From Streptococcus mitis (lineage in GTDB: Bacteria; Bacillota; Bacilli; Lactobacillales; Streptococcaceae), in the NCBI RefSeq assembly GCF_001579045.1, contig NZ_KQ970264.1, forward strand, positions 115,388-179,387: a DNA stretch of 64,000 nucleotides, read 5' to 3'. Each line of letters begins with the position of its first letter. Within the stretch, counting starts at the first letter, position 1. Below the pieces are notes generated by a model. That model was not told the origin of the DNA and did no database searches. It saw nothing but the letters and a program-made list of their open reading frames with translations. Of this stretch, positions 33,736-42,763 are shown one piece after another. The position numbers and the translations under genes are program-made.

Positions 33736-34312
33736 TCTTTACCCTCTCTATAAATCTTCTAATCTTTTCATGATCTTTTTGTCCGTCTGTCTCCACTCCG
33801 CTCGATACATCTACTGCATAGGGAGTAAAGTGTTGAATTGCTTTTACTACATTGTCTTCGTCAAGCCCACCTGCGATGAAAAATGGCTGAGCTAGTTCTG
33901 TCGTATCCAGTTGGCCCCAGTCAAAGGTCTGGCCACTCCCAGCCACAGGGGCATCAAAGAGTAGATAGTTTGCCTGAGAATTGGGTACATGTCCCTCTCC
34001 ATCCACCTGCACAGCCTGAATACTGGCACAAGGCAAATTCTCAAATAAATCATCTGCCACCTGACCGTGAACTTGAACCAAGTCCAAACCAACTTTTTCA
34101 ATCGCTTCTAGCAGTTGAGCCTGACTTGGTGAAACAAATACACCAACCTTTTTGACATCCGCAGGAATAAGCTTTGCCAGCTCAGCAGCCTCTTCCAAAG
34201 TCACCTGTCTTTTACTAGGTGCGAAGACAAAACCGATGTAGTCGGCTCCTGCTGATACGGCTGTTTCCACCGCTTCTTTGGTCGATAGTCCGCAAATTTT
34301 AACCTTTGTCAA
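33713..34312 (-). CDS. trpF: Phosphoribosylanthranilate isomerase
   Basis: 199 residues. A TTG start ([15 protein letters not shown]) lies 7 bases after AAGGAG within trpC. The catalytic Cys is in KICGL and Asp in the VQVHG/LLFDA region; GGLDEDNV and [17 protein letters not shown] bind phosphate. The third step of tryptophan synthesis. It overlaps trpC by 14 bases. Confidence 0.94.
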   Translation of the reverse strand: MTKVKICGLSTKEAVETAVSAGADYIGFVFAPSKRQVTLEEAAELAKLIPADVKKVGVFVSPSQAQLLEAIEKVGLDLVQVHGQVADDLFENLPCASIQAVQVDGEGHVPNSQANYLLFDAPVAGSGQTFDWGQLDTTELAQPFFIAGGLDEDNVVKAIQHFTPYAVDVSSGVETDGQKDHEKIRRFIERVKNGISRTK

Positions 34313-35069
34313 TCTGCAACTCCTTGATTCTCTGGGCAACATCTTCTGCCTGCATAAGAGCTGTCCCAACTAAAATTCCATTAAAGTATGGTGCTACTCT
34401 TTCCGCATCCTGCCCTGTGAAAATAGCAGATTCAGAAATATACAAGCAATCATCTTTGAAATGTTTAGCCAAATCTACACTGGTCTGCAAGTCAACTTCA
34501 AAGGTGGTCAAGTTGCGGTTATTAACCCCGATAATCTCAGCACCAAGTCTATGAGCTACCTCTAGTTCAGCTAGATTGTGAGTTTCCACTAAAACTTCCA
34601 GACCAAGCTCTGTCGCGTAGTCATACAGTTCCTTGAGTCGTTCTTCTGACAAGGCAACCACAATGAGCAGGATGACTGTCGCACCTGCATTGCGAGCGCG
34701 GATGATTTGCTTTTCATCGATAATAAAATCCTTGTTGAGCGTTGGAATCTGCACCTGACTGGAAATCTCCCTTAGATAATCCAAATGACCTTTAAAGAAA
34801 ACCTCATCTGTCAGAACAGAAATCATCACTGCTCCGTTCGCTTCATAAGTCTGGGCCTGTTGCACAATATCCACATCGAGATTGATATCTCCCAGACTAG
34901 GGCTAGCCTTCTTGACCTCAGCGATTACCTGCAAGCGGCGTTCATGGTGTTGTTTTAGATAGTCAGCCAAACGATAGGTCTGGCGCAAGGGCTGGATTTC
35001 CTCCAACTCCATCTGCTCGACCTCACGCGCCTTCTGCTCCAAGATTCGTGATAAAAATTCCTGACTCAT
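34299..35069 (-). CDS. trpC: Indole-3-glycerol phosphate synthase
   Basis: 256 residues. Key residues are in [13 protein letters not shown] (catalytic Lys), [12 protein letters not shown], and [19 protein letters not shown] closes the barrel. It overlaps trpD (ATGA) and trpF. Standard length. Confidence 0.96.
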   Translation of the reverse strand: MSQEFLSRILEQKAREVEQMELEEIQPLRQTYRLADYLKQHHERRLQVIAEVKKASPSLGDINLDVDIVQQAQTYEANGAVMISVLTDEVFFKGHLDYLREISSQVQIPTLNKDFIIDEKQIIRARNAGATVILLIVVALSEERLKELYDYATELGLEVLVETHNLAELEVAHRLGAEIIGVNNRNLTTFEVDLQTSVDLAKHFKDDCLYISESAIFTGQDAERVAPYFNGILVGTALMQAEDVAQRIKELQIDKG

Positions 35070-36070
35070 TTTTGGTACTCCTGTAACAGTCTAAGTTTTT
35101 CAAGGGCCTTGCCACTAGCAATCACTTGACGAGCCAAGGCAACACCTTCCTTGATACTAGCTACCTTACCATTAGCATAGAAACCAAGACCAGCATTCAA
35201 GACTGTCGTTTCCAAGAATGGACTTGGTTCGTTCTTGAGAACGCTGAGCAAAATTTCTGCATTTTCCTGAGCATTGCCACCACGGATATCTTCGATAGCG
35301 TAGTACTCCATCCCTAAATCCTCTGGAGTAAAGCTTGATAAGGTGATTTCGCCATTTTCAAGAAGAGCAATCTTAGTTGTTCCATTCAAACCAGCTTCAT
35401 CCAATCCTTCTGGTCCAGCAACCACGATGGCACGTTTGCGACCCATATTTTTCAAAACCTGAGCTGTACTTTCTAGAAGTTCTGGACGACTAATTCCAAG
35501 AAGCTGTGTTTCCAAGGCCATTGGATGAATCAGGGGACCAGTCAAGTTCATGATTGTTGGAATTCCTAGTTCCAAACGAGCTGGCATGATGTATTTCATT
35601 GCTGGGTGCATATTTTTAGCGAAGAGAAAGACGATTCCAGTTTTATCAAAGACCTTACCTAGTTCAGCTGGTTTGAGGTCAAGATTGATGCCCAAGGCTT
35701 CGAGGACATCTGCAGAACCAGATTTAGAAGAAATCGAGCGGTTACCATGTTTTGCCATGTGAACACCGCCACCAGCCAAGACAAAAGCTGCAGTTGTGGA
35801 GATGTTAAAGCTGAAAGACTTGTCACCACCTGTACCACAGTTGTCCATGGCATCATGAATCTCAGTTGGAATATGTTGGGCATGCCCTCTCATGACTTGG
35901 GCAATGGCTGTGCGTTCTTCAGGTGTTTCCCCCTTCATCTTAAGAGCTAAGAGGAGAGAAGCAATCTGCGCCTCCGTTACACGGCCAGTTACGATACGCT
36001 CGATGACATCCGTCATTTCCACACCTGATAAATTTTCAAATTTTGCTAGTTTTTCAATAATCTCTTTCAT
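35066..36070 (-). CDS. trpD: Anthranilate phosphoribosyltransferase
   Basis: 334 residues. The PRPP loop [20 protein letters not shown] (residues about 78-97) and [21 protein letters not shown] are family hallmarks. It transfers phosphoribosyl to anthranilate. It lies 10 bases after trpG. Confidence 0.97.
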   Translation of the reverse strand: MKEIIEKLAKFENLSGVEMTDVIERIVTGRVTEAQIASLLLALKMKGETPEERTAIAQVMRGHAQHIPTEIHDAMDNCGTGGDKSFSFNISTTAAFVLAGGGVHMAKHGNRSISSKSGSADVLEALGINLDLKPAELGKVFDKTGIVFLFAKNMHPAMKYIMPARLELGIPTIMNLTGPLIHPMALETQLLGISRPELLESTAQVLKNMGRKRAIVVAGPEGLDEAGLNGTTKIALLENGEITLSSFTPEDLGMEYYAIEDIRGGNAQENAEILLSVLKNEPSPFLETTVLNAGLGFYANGKVASIKEGVALARQVIASGKALEKLRLLQEYQK

Positions 36071-36080
36071 CCTAGTTTCC

Positions 36081-36647
36081 TCACTTTACAACCTTCTCGA
36101 TAAAATTCCGAATAGAAGACAAGCCATCTGGCGTTCCAATGCTCTCTGGATGGTACTGGAAGCCATAAATCGGTAGGTTTTTATGTTGAATCCCCATGAT
36201 GGCTTGGTCATCAATCGAACGAGCTGTCACTTCAAAATCTTCTGGCATTTCCTCAATTAAAATACTGTGGTAACGCATGACTGCACGGCCATCCTCGATA
36301 CCTTGATACAAAACAGATGGCGCTTCAAAGCGGATATTGCTCTGTTTCCCATGCATGACTTTTGGAGCCAAACCTAACTTACCACCAAAGACTTCTGCAA
36401 TGGCTTGGTGGCCCAAACAAATCCCTAAAATCGGCTTCTTACCTGCAAAATCACGAATCATGTCTTCCATCTTTCCAGCATCAACTGGCCAACCAGGACC
36501 AGGAGAAAAGACCAGACCATCTGCTTTTTCAGCTTCTTCATACAGCTTGGGATCATCATTTCTCAAGACCTGTACTTCTGCAAAATTCCCAATGTATTGG
36601 GCCAAGTTATAGGTAAAAGAATCATAGTTGTCAATCAATAAAATCAT
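36081..36647 (-). CDS. trpG: Anthranilate synthase component II (glutamine amidotransferase)
   Basis: 188 residues. Class I amidotransferase triad: Cys in [11 protein letters not shown], His and Glu in [11 protein letters not shown]. It supplies ammonia to TrpE. It overlaps trpE by 4 bases. Standard length without fusion to trpD. Confidence 0.96.
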   Translation of the reverse strand: MILLIDNYDSFTYNLAQYIGNFAEVQVLRNDDPKLYEEAEKADGLVFSPGPGWPVDAGKMEDMIRDFAGKKPILGICLGHQAIAEVFGGKLGLAPKVMHGKQSNIRFEAPSVLYQGIEDGRAVMRYHSILIEEMPEDFEVTARSIDDQAIMGIQHKNLPIYGFQYHPESIGTPDGLSSIRNFIEKVVK

Positions 36648-38005
36648 GGTCTTAGTTCTCCAATTCTAGTCATAGATTTAGCCTTGTTAATGGTTTCTTG
36701 GTATTCGTTTTGGGCGATAGAGTCGTAGACAATCCCTGCCCCAGCCTGCACATAGGCTGTTTGATTTTTGAGAATCATAGTTCGGATAGCAATGGCGAAG
36801 TCCATATCACCCGTCGCAGACAAGTAGCCGATTGCTCCTGCGTATACGCCTCGTTTTTCTGTTTCCAGTTCATAGATACGTCTCATCGCGCGAATTTTTG
36901 GTGCTCCTGAAACTGTTCCAGCAGGAAGTGTTGCTTTCAAAGCATCCATGGCAGTGAGTTCTGGAAGCAAATGCCCCTTGACCACGCTGGTCAAATGCAT
37001 AACATAACGGAAGAGCTCCACTTCCATATACTTGGTGACTTGGATACTGGCCGTTTCAGAGATGCGACCAATATCATTTCGTCCCAAGTCTACTAACATC
37101 CGATGCTCTGCTGTTTCCTTCTCATCCGAAAGCAGGTCTGTCGCCAAAGCCTTGTCTTCTTCATCCGTAGCGCCTCTTGGTCGTGTCCCTGCAATCGGAT
37201 TGGTTGTCACGATGCCATTTTTGACAGAAACCAAACTTTCTGGACTTGCTCCGATGATTTGATAATCACCAAAGTCATAGAAATAAAGGTAATTAGAAGG
37301 ATTAGTCACGCGGAGATTTCTGTAGAAGTCAAATGGATTTCCAGTAACTTCTGCTGAGAAGCGTTGACTAAGTACACATTGGAACATATCCCCATTACGA
37401 ATCAATTCACGAGCTGTTTCCACCATTTCCTCAAACTTCTGAGGAGCGATATGGGGTTTGAAGTCCAGCGGAGATAGATCCAAGTCTTCAAATTCATTTG
37501 GAGCAGGAATGCGTAATTCCTCAAGCACTTGATTCAAGGCTTCTTCCAAGTCTTCTTGACTGCGCTCGCTATAAAGAGCATCCTCGATGACATGGATTTT
37601 TTCCTTCTTGTGGTCAAAGACAATGTAACTCTCATAGACGAAGAAATGCATATCTGGCGTTCCAATAGTATCTTCAGGAATTTGACCAATTTCTTCATAA
37701 AGCGAAATCATATCGTAACCCACAAAGCCAATTGCCCCCCCACCAAAAGGGAGATCTGAATGGTGCTGGCTCTTATGAGTCACTTCATAAAGGAAATCCA
37801 AGGGATCCCGATCAATCACTTGACCATTTTGATAAAGAACTCCATTTTCAAACTTAATCTCAAAAACTGGATTATAGGCTAAGATAGAAAAACGAGCTGT
37901 TTCCTTGTCTCTCGGAATACTCTCTAAAATAACCTTGTGTTGCCCCTTTAGGCGCATATAAGCCAAGATTGGTGATAAGACATCTCCATGAATGATTCGT
38001 TCCAT
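36644..38005 (-). CDS. trpE: Anthranilate synthase component I
   Basis: 453 residues. Chorismate-binding domain: PIAGTRPRGATDEEDKALATDLLSDEKETAEHRMLVDLGRNDIGR, then AGTVSGAPKIRAM and QAGAGIVYDS. The ATG at 38005 (MERIIHGDVLSP) is the family start; the frame extends upstream through the T-box leader to 38107 and that part is not coding. First enzyme of the pathway, feedback inhibited by tryptophan in relatives. Confidence 0.96.
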   Translation of the reverse strand: MERIIHGDVLSPILAYMRLKGQHKVILESIPRDKETARFSILAYNPVFEIKFENGVLYQNGQVIDRDPLDFLYEVTHKSQHHSDLPFGGGAIGFVGYDMISLYEEIGQIPEDTIGTPDMHFFVYESYIVFDHKKEKIHVIEDALYSERSQEDLEEALNQVLEELRIPAPNEFEDLDLSPLDFKPHIAPQKFEEMVETARELIRNGDMFQCVLSQRFSAEVTGNPFDFYRNLRVTNPSNYLYFYDFGDYQIIGASPESLVSVKNGIVTTNPIAGTRPRGATDEEDKALATDLLSDEKETAEHRMLVDLGRNDIGRISETASIQVTKYMEVELFRYVMHLTSVVKGHLLPELTAMDALKATLPAGTVSGAPKIRAMRRIYELETEKRGVYAGAIGYLSATGDMDFAIAIRTMILKNQTAYVQAGAGIVYDSIAQNEYQETINKAKSMTRIGELRP

Positions 38006-38051
38006 TGTAATTTCCCTTTCAGTTCTACTTCTAGTCCGTGGCGACTGTATG

Positions 38052-38285
38052 AAAAATCCCCACGCAAAATAACTTGCGTGAGGACGAAATTCGCGGTGCC
38101 ACCTCAATTATAGGATTTCTCCTATCTCTCATTCCTGTCTCAGATACCTCCTGTAACAGGCTGTGCGATAAAGGGCACTCCCTTGAGAATTATGTTTTCT
38201 TCTCTCGTTTCAGATGGACCCAACCTTACAGCTTTCTCTGCTTGTTTCCAGCAACCACAAGCTCTCTGCGAGAGAAAGGACTGTA
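38052..38285 (-). ncRNA. T-box leader of the trp operon
   Basis: Minus strand: the T-box core GGTGGCACCGCG lies at 38092-38103. Upstream are stem I features (AGAGAGCTTGTGGTTGCTGGAA) and a candidate specifier TGG in GGTTGGGTCC. A terminator follows: ACGCAAGTTATTTTGCGT with GTGGGG then TTTTT (38052-38085). Uncharged tRNA-Trp would stabilise the antiterminator and allow transcription of trpEGDCFBA. A candidate promoter has TTGCAG (38322-38327) and AATAAT (38298-38303), 18 bases apart. Confidence 0.88.
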
Positions 38286-38301
38286 ATTTTTCCATCTATT
38301 A

Positions 38302-38392
38302 TTTTTTAGCTTCTGGGTAGTCTGCAATTGCAGCTACGTCCTTGTCTCCACGACCAGAGACATTGATGATGAGATTTTCATTTCGGTACAAC
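38302..38392 (-). pseudogene. C-terminal remnant of a second trpB-like gene
   Basis: Minus strand reads [19 protein letters not shown], then IADYPEAKK and a stop. The SGRGDKDV motif is the TrpB C-terminal motif, as in the intact trpB of this window ([12 protein letters not shown]), but the tail differs. Only about 30 codons remain. The upstream part is replaced by a BOX element. The trp promoter may lie in its last codons. Confidence 0.7.
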
Positions 38393-38396
38393 TTTT

Positions 38397-38500
38397 ATAC
38401 TCTTCGAAAATCTCTTCAAACCGCGTCAACGTCGCCTTGCCGTACTCAAGTACAGCCTGCGGCTAGTTTCCTAGTTTGCTCTTTGATTTTCATTGAGTAT
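38397..38500 (+). repeat. BOX element, boxA-boxC without boxB
   Basis: It begins ATACTCTTCGAAAATCTC, continues with the boxA core CGTCGCCTTGCCGTA, and ends CTTTGATTTTCATTGAGTAT. About 104 bp; it interrupts the trpB-like remnant. Confidence 0.9.
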
Positions 38501-38629
38501 TACTAGCTTTTTTCGTATTAGTCCGGCCTTTTTGTTTGCTTTTAGTAGTAGGCAAGGAGCTGTAGATAGAACTCAAGTTCATCAAAGCGACTTAAGGCCC
38601 TAATAAAAGATAAACAAAACGACGGATAG

Positions 38630-38885
38630 AAAAAAGCCCACACACAGAATATACTTCCGTGTGAGGGCGTTGGTAACGCGGTGCCACCTCAATTATAAAG
38701 GGACTATCCCCCTTTACATCTCTGCCTTGTCTAACAACAAGTTGCACTGTAAGGTGTGCGCACCGAATTTTCATTGTTTCAAATTCATTTTTAAAATCAG
38801 CCCACTTTCACTACTTCCAACCACCTGTTCACAATCACCACAGGCTCCCTGAAGATCAAAAATAGTTACTTTTCTGATTTGTTGA
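38630..38885 (-). ncRNA. Second T-box leader (orphan or tandem)
   Basis: Minus strand: core GGTGGCACCGCG at 38680-38691, preceded by a stem I-like region with AGGGAGCCTGTGGTGATTG and a possible TGG specifier in AAAGTGGGCTG. It is followed by the terminator GCCC-CACAC-GGAAG / TTCTGTGTGTGGGC-TTTTTT. No intact gene follows; the next features are the BOX element and the trpB-like remnant. It either belonged to that lost gene or now acts in tandem with the trp T-box. Confidence 0.82.
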
Positions 38886-38889
38886 ACTT

Positions 38890-38918
38890 ATTTTAATACT
38901 TTGTTTTTTCTTTGTCAA
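38890..38918 (-). promoter_or_regulatory. Promoter of the second T-box leader
   Basis: Minus strand TTGACA (38913-38918), a 17-base spacer and TAAAAT (38890-38895). It starts 8 bases beyond the aminotransferase stop and remains consensus although no intact gene follows the leader. Confidence 0.82.
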
Positions 38919-38925
38919 GACTTTT

Positions 38926-40155
38926 TTACAATTTTTTTGATGAAGCTAGTACTTTTTCAGAAACTGTTTTGAAAGTCTCAATGATATAGTCCACTTCTTC
39001 ATCGCTTAATTTAGTGTGAAGAGGGAGCGTAATTTCATTTTCAAAGAAGGCATAGGCCTTAGGATAATTCGCCATATCAAAGCCAAGATTCTTATAGGCT
39101 GTCAAGAGCGGAAGCGGTTTGTAGTGGACGTTACTTGCAATTCCTGCTTTGGCCAATTCTTGGATAATAAGATTGCGTTCTTCTAAGCTTGCTCCGTCTA
39201 CATGGGTGATGTAGAGGTGGCGTGAAGATTCGACAGTTTCAGTCTTGTGTGCCAATGGATGGATACGAGAACCTGCAAAACCACGATCATAACGGTCCAC
39301 GATGTCCTTACGACGGCCAAGCAAACTTGGGTAACGATCCAATTGCACCAAACCAAGGGAAGCCATGATATCGGTCATATTGCACTTGTAGGCTGGTGTA
39401 ACGATATCGTATTCCCATGACCCCAGTTGCATCTTGGCAAGAGCATCCTTAGTTTGCCCATGAAGGGAAAGAATTTGGAATTCCTTATACATCTCTTCAT
39501 CATCAATCGCTGGATTGGCCTTCCAAGTTGCGCTTCCACCCTCAGCAGTTGTAAAGTTCTTAACGGCGTGGAATGAGAAGGAAGTAAAGTCAGCGATAGA
39601 ACCAGCTGGTTGTCCTTTATAAGTTGATCCCAAAGCGTGGGCACTATCAGAGACAATCACAATACGGTTAAAGGCCTTTTGCCACTTGCTTGAAGCGGTA
39701 AAGAAATCACGTTTTTTCTCCACAACTTGGAACAAACGGTCATAGTCGCAAACAATCCCCGCAAGCTCAACCGGAATAATCACCTTAGTCTTTTCAGTAA
39801 TGGCTTGCTCCAGCAAGTCATAGTCCATTTCAAAAGTATCTGCTTGGATATCCACCATGACAGGGGTCGCTCCTACGTGCGTGATGACACTACATGAAGC
39901 TGTATAAGTCATGGCTGGAACGATGACTTCATCACCAGGTCCCACTTCCAAAACGCGTAAAATCAACTCAAGAGCAGCCGTCGCAGAGTTGAGGCAGACA
40001 GTCTTGGGCGTCTGTGTGTATTGAGACAAGCGACGTTCCAGTTCTTTTGTCTTAGGGCCTGTTGTGATCCAACCAGAACGTAGAGTGTCCGCTACTTCAG
40101 CAATTTCTGCTTCTGTAATATCAGGCGGTGAAAATGGAATATTGTAATTTGGCAT
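38926..40155 (-). CDS. DegT/DnrJ/EryC1/StrS-family sugar aminotransferase
   Basis: 409 residues. The PLP lysine is in SFHAVKNFTTAEGG; DSAHALGSTYKG carries the PLP-contacting Asp. These enzymes aminate nucleotide-linked keto-sugars. With the sugar transferase just upstream in the transcript it resembles the pneumococcal pair proposed to make and attach 2-acetamido-4-amino-trideoxygalactose for teichoic acid (known from literature; assignment here inferred). ATG 40155 lies 7 bases after GGAG; 40182 is the outer frame limit. Confidence 0.85.
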   Translation of the reverse strand: MPNYNIPFSPPDITEAEIAEVADTLRSGWITTGPKTKELERRLSQYTQTPKTVCLNSATAALELILRVLEVGPGDEVIVPAMTYTASCSVITHVGATPVMVDIQADTFEMDYDLLEQAITEKTKVIIPVELAGIVCDYDRLFQVVEKKRDFFTASSKWQKAFNRIVIVSDSAHALGSTYKGQPAGSIADFTSFSFHAVKNFTTAEGGSATWKANPAIDDEEMYKEFQILSLHGQTKDALAKMQLGSWEYDIVTPAYKCNMTDIMASLGLVQLDRYPSLLGRRKDIVDRYDRGFAGSRIHPLAHKTETVESSRHLYITHVDGASLEERNLIIQELAKAGIASNVHYKPLPLLTAYKNLGFDMANYPKAYAFFENEITLPLHTKLSDEEVDYIIETFKTVSEKVLASSKKL

Positions 40156-40197
40156 TGATTTGCTCCTTTTATCTGTACTCATTTTCTCATGACTACT

Positions 40198-40890
40198 TTA
40201 TTTTAGTACTTCAAACACGGTTTGAAACATGATTTTGATGTCTCCAAGGAAACTAAATTCTCGGAGATAAGCGAGATTATAGCGCATCTTTTCAGGGAGG
40301 ACATGTTCGACATAGGCTTGGTCAACTGACAGACCTTTTTCCGTCATTTGACTGATGATAGTGTCCTCATCCTTGTAGTTGATGCTGGCTGGAGAGGTAA
40401 TCCCTGCTGGCAAGAGCAAGGTCGCCATCATTTCAGGGCTATATTGCTCTGTATAGCGCGGAACTTCAGGTCTTGTACCTACAAAGGACATCTCGCCTTT
40501 CAGGACATTAACCAGCTGAGGCAGTTCGTCCAAGCGCACACGGCGGATGAAATTTCCCACTTTGGTAATACGGCTATCGTTAGCTGAAGTCACCAGACTT
40601 CCCTTTTTATCCGCATCTGTCACCATGGTGCGGAACTTCCAAATCTTGAACGGACGGTTGTACTGGGTCACGCGCTCTTGCTTGTAAATGACGGGCCCCT
40701 TGCTATCCAACTTGATCCAAATGCTCAAGATGAGAAAGACTGGGGAAGTCAAAATCAGCAAGATTAAAGCCAGAAACCAATCCAGGCAACGCTTGAAAAC
40801 CAGCGAACCCTTCCTTTTAGAGACAAGCTGGTAGTAAGACTCAACCTCGCTTGATTGCATTTCCACGGGCAAGTCTTCCCATTTCAGCAT
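40198..40890 (-). CDS. Undecaprenyl-phosphate sugar-1-phosphate transferase
   Basis: 230 residues. One N-terminal re-entrant/membrane helix (CLDWFLALILLILTSPVFLILSIWIKL) is followed by the bacterial sugar transferase core (KFRTMVTDAD, RRVRLDELPQLVNVLKGEMSFVGTRPEVP). It starts a lipid-linked glycan by transferring a sugar phosphate to undecaprenyl phosphate. It is upstream of and co-directional with the aminotransferase (42-base gap). TATAAT-like boxes lie just upstream at 40905-40945. Confidence 0.88.
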   Translation of the reverse strand: MLKWEDLPVEMQSSEVESYYQLVSKRKGSLVFKRCLDWFLALILLILTSPVFLILSIWIKLDSKGPVIYKQERVTQYNRPFKIWKFRTMVTDADKKGSLVTSANDSRITKVGNFIRRVRLDELPQLVNVLKGEMSFVGTRPEVPRYTEQYSPEMMATLLLPAGITSPASINYKDEDTIISQMTEKGLSVDQAYVEHVLPEKMRYNLAYLREFSFLGDIKIMFQTVFEVLK

Positions 40891-40998
40891 GCTGTTTCTC
40901 CTTTGTTTTTATTATACTATTTGTCAACATTTTTCATTATACCACAAAATGGAAAAGGAGGTGAAAGAAATCTGTAATTTGAAGGATTTCATTCTTAT

Positions 40999-41023
40999 GC
41001 TCAATGAAAATCAACGAGTATTA
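40999..41023 (+). repeat. Collapsed BOX remnant
   Basis: GCTCAATGAAAATCAA and CGAGTATTA are the two outer ends of a BOX element joined without the middle. It overlaps the end of the adjacent ABC gene by a few bases. Confidence 0.4.
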
Positions 41024-42763
41024 GGCCATGGACCCTGCCTGCAAACTATACATCTTGTGATAGGTTCCACCCAAGGCCAAGAGTTCCTCATGGGTTCCAC
41101 TCTCGATAATGCGCCCCTTATCCAAAACATAAATACAGTTGGCGTCTTGGATGGTAGAAAGACGATGGGCGATGGCAATGGTTGTCCTCCCCTGTCTCAT
41201 CTTCGCCAGAGAAGCTTGAACCAAACTTTCTGTTTCAGAGTCAATATTGGCTGTCGCTTCATCCAAAATCAGAATTTTAGGCTGACTGGCGACTGTTCTA
41301 GCAAAGGCAAGAAGCTGACGCTGACCAGTAGATAAGCTCGAACCACGCTCAGAAACAGGGGCGTCATAACCCTGCGGAAGCTCCTGAATAAAGGAATCTG
41401 CATCCACAAAAGCTGCCGCAGCCTGGACCTGCTCATCACTGATTTCTTGGTACATGGCGATATTGGACTTAATGGTTCCATGATAGAGGAAGGGATCCTG
41501 CAAGACCAGACCGATGTTCTTTCTCAGCTCTTCCTGACTGTAGTTCCTGATATCCACATCATCCAAGAGAACTCGCCCTGACTGGAATTCATAAAAGCGC
41601 ATAAGGACATTGATAATAGACGATTTCCCAGAACCTGTATGACCTACAAAGGCAATGGTTTCACCCTTGTTAACAGAAAAAGAAATGTCATCCAGAATCG
41701 GATGTTTGCCATCATATGAGAAACACACATGTTCAAAGCGAATATTGCCTTCTTTGACCTCAGCTTGGCCATTTTCTTGAAGGGGCTCATAGGTTCTCTC
41801 ATCGATTAAGGCAAAGACACGGCCTGCAGAAACCATGGACGTTTGTAGGGTTGAAAAGTTTTGCGTCACCTCAATCAAGGGATCAAAGAGACGATTGATG
41901 TACTGGATAAAGGCATACATGGTCCCGGCCGTTATTCCCAGATAAAGTCCACGATAGCCAAAATAGGCCATTAAAACTGCATATCCTAGGAGTTTCAGCA
42001 AACTCATTGCAGGTCGCAAAAAGAGGGCATCCAAGGCTACAGAACGGTTGGCATAGACCAAGTGTTCTTGGTTGATTTCATCAAACTCTGACTGTAGACG
42101 CTTCTCTTGATTAAAGGCCTGAATAATCCTGATGCCCTCGATATTCTCTGCCAGCTTACTATTGATATCTGACAAGAGACTTCTGGTTTTCTCAATGATT
42201 TTCACTGATTTTTTCCGATAGAGATTGACCAAAAGGAAAATCAAGGGGAGAAAGAGCAATACTAATGCTGTCAAACGAAAATCCAACACCAACATGGTAT
42301 AAAGAGTTGTCAGAAAGATGAAAACTGCTGAGATAAAGCTAGATAAAATCCCTGAAAACATATCACTGATAGTCTCGGTGTCATTTGTCAAACGAGAGAC
42401 GATAGAGCCTGCTGGCGTCTTGTCAAAATAAGACATGCCCAGTTTTTCCATATTGGCAAAGGCATCTCGACGAATATCTCTAACGATGCTGTAGGATACC
42501 CGCGCAAAGAGAAGATTGCCGACATACTGAACTACAGTTTGCAGGATATAAAGGCCATAGTAGGCCAGCAAAACGGTCACGGCGAGTTGGTTGAGATTGC
42601 TCAGATACTGGTCAATAAAGTGGGAAGCCACAAGGGGAATGACACTTTTGATGACCGTCGTCGCTAGTAGAAAACTGAGTGCCAAAAAAGTCAGGAGTCC
42701 ATAAGACTTGAGATAGGACATCAAGCGCTTCAATACAGTCCATTGTTCTTTCTTATTCTGCAT
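41021..42763 (-). CDS. ABC transporter, fused permease-ATPase (second half of heterodimer)
   Basis: 580 residues. Six-helix exporter domain (to about 320), then NBD: Walker A VGHTGSGKSS, Q-loop VLQDPFLYHGT, signature LSTGQRQLLAFA (variant), Walker B ILILDEAT, and H-loop IAHRLST. It is the canonical-site partner of the next gene, overlapping it by 11 bases. Such LmrCD/PatAB-like pairs export drugs or peptides; substrate unknown. Confidence 0.92.
   Translation of the reverse strand: MQNKKEQWTVLKRLMSYLKSYGLLTFLALSFLLATTVIKSVIPLVASHFIDQYLSNLNQLAVTVLLAYYGLYILQTVVQYVGNLLFARVSYSIVRDIRRDAFANMEKLGMSYFDKTPAGSIVSRLTNDTETISDMFSGILSSFISAVFIFLTTLYTMLVLDFRLTALVLLFLPLIFLLVNLYRKKSVKIIEKTRSLLSDINSKLAENIEGIRIIQAFNQEKRLQSEFDEINQEHLVYANRSVALDALFLRPAMSLLKLLGYAVLMAYFGYRGLYLGITAGTMYAFIQYINRLFDPLIEVTQNFSTLQTSMVSAGRVFALIDERTYEPLQENGQAEVKEGNIRFEHVCFSYDGKHPILDDISFSVNKGETIAFVGHTGSGKSSIINVLMRFYEFQSGRVLLDDVDIRNYSQEELRKNIGLVLQDPFLYHGTIKSNIAMYQEISDEQVQAAAAFVDADSFIQELPQGYDAPVSERGSSLSTGQRQLLAFARTVASQPKILILDEATANIDSETESLVQASLAKMRQGRTTIAIAHRLSTIQDANCIYVLDKGRIIESGTHEELLALGGTYHKMYSLQAGSMA

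Noticed and set aside
38397-38500. Possible RUP element (about 107 bp with related ends)
   Set aside because: The modules match boxA (CGTCGCCTTGCCGTA) and boxC; other copies have boxB inserts. BOX is the better name.
38510-38640. C-terminal peptide-like stretch (ALSRFDELEFYLQLLAYY then stop, minus strand)
   Set aside because: Looks like a coding tail, possibly of a lost mobile gene, but there is no start and no recognisable family, so no feature is called.
38592-38774. Minus-strand 60-codon frame
   Set aside because: It overlaps the core and terminator of the second T-box, which explain the sequence.
40889-41335. Plus-strand 148-codon frame
   Set aside because: It is antisense to the ABC exporter's ATPase domain with no independent support.
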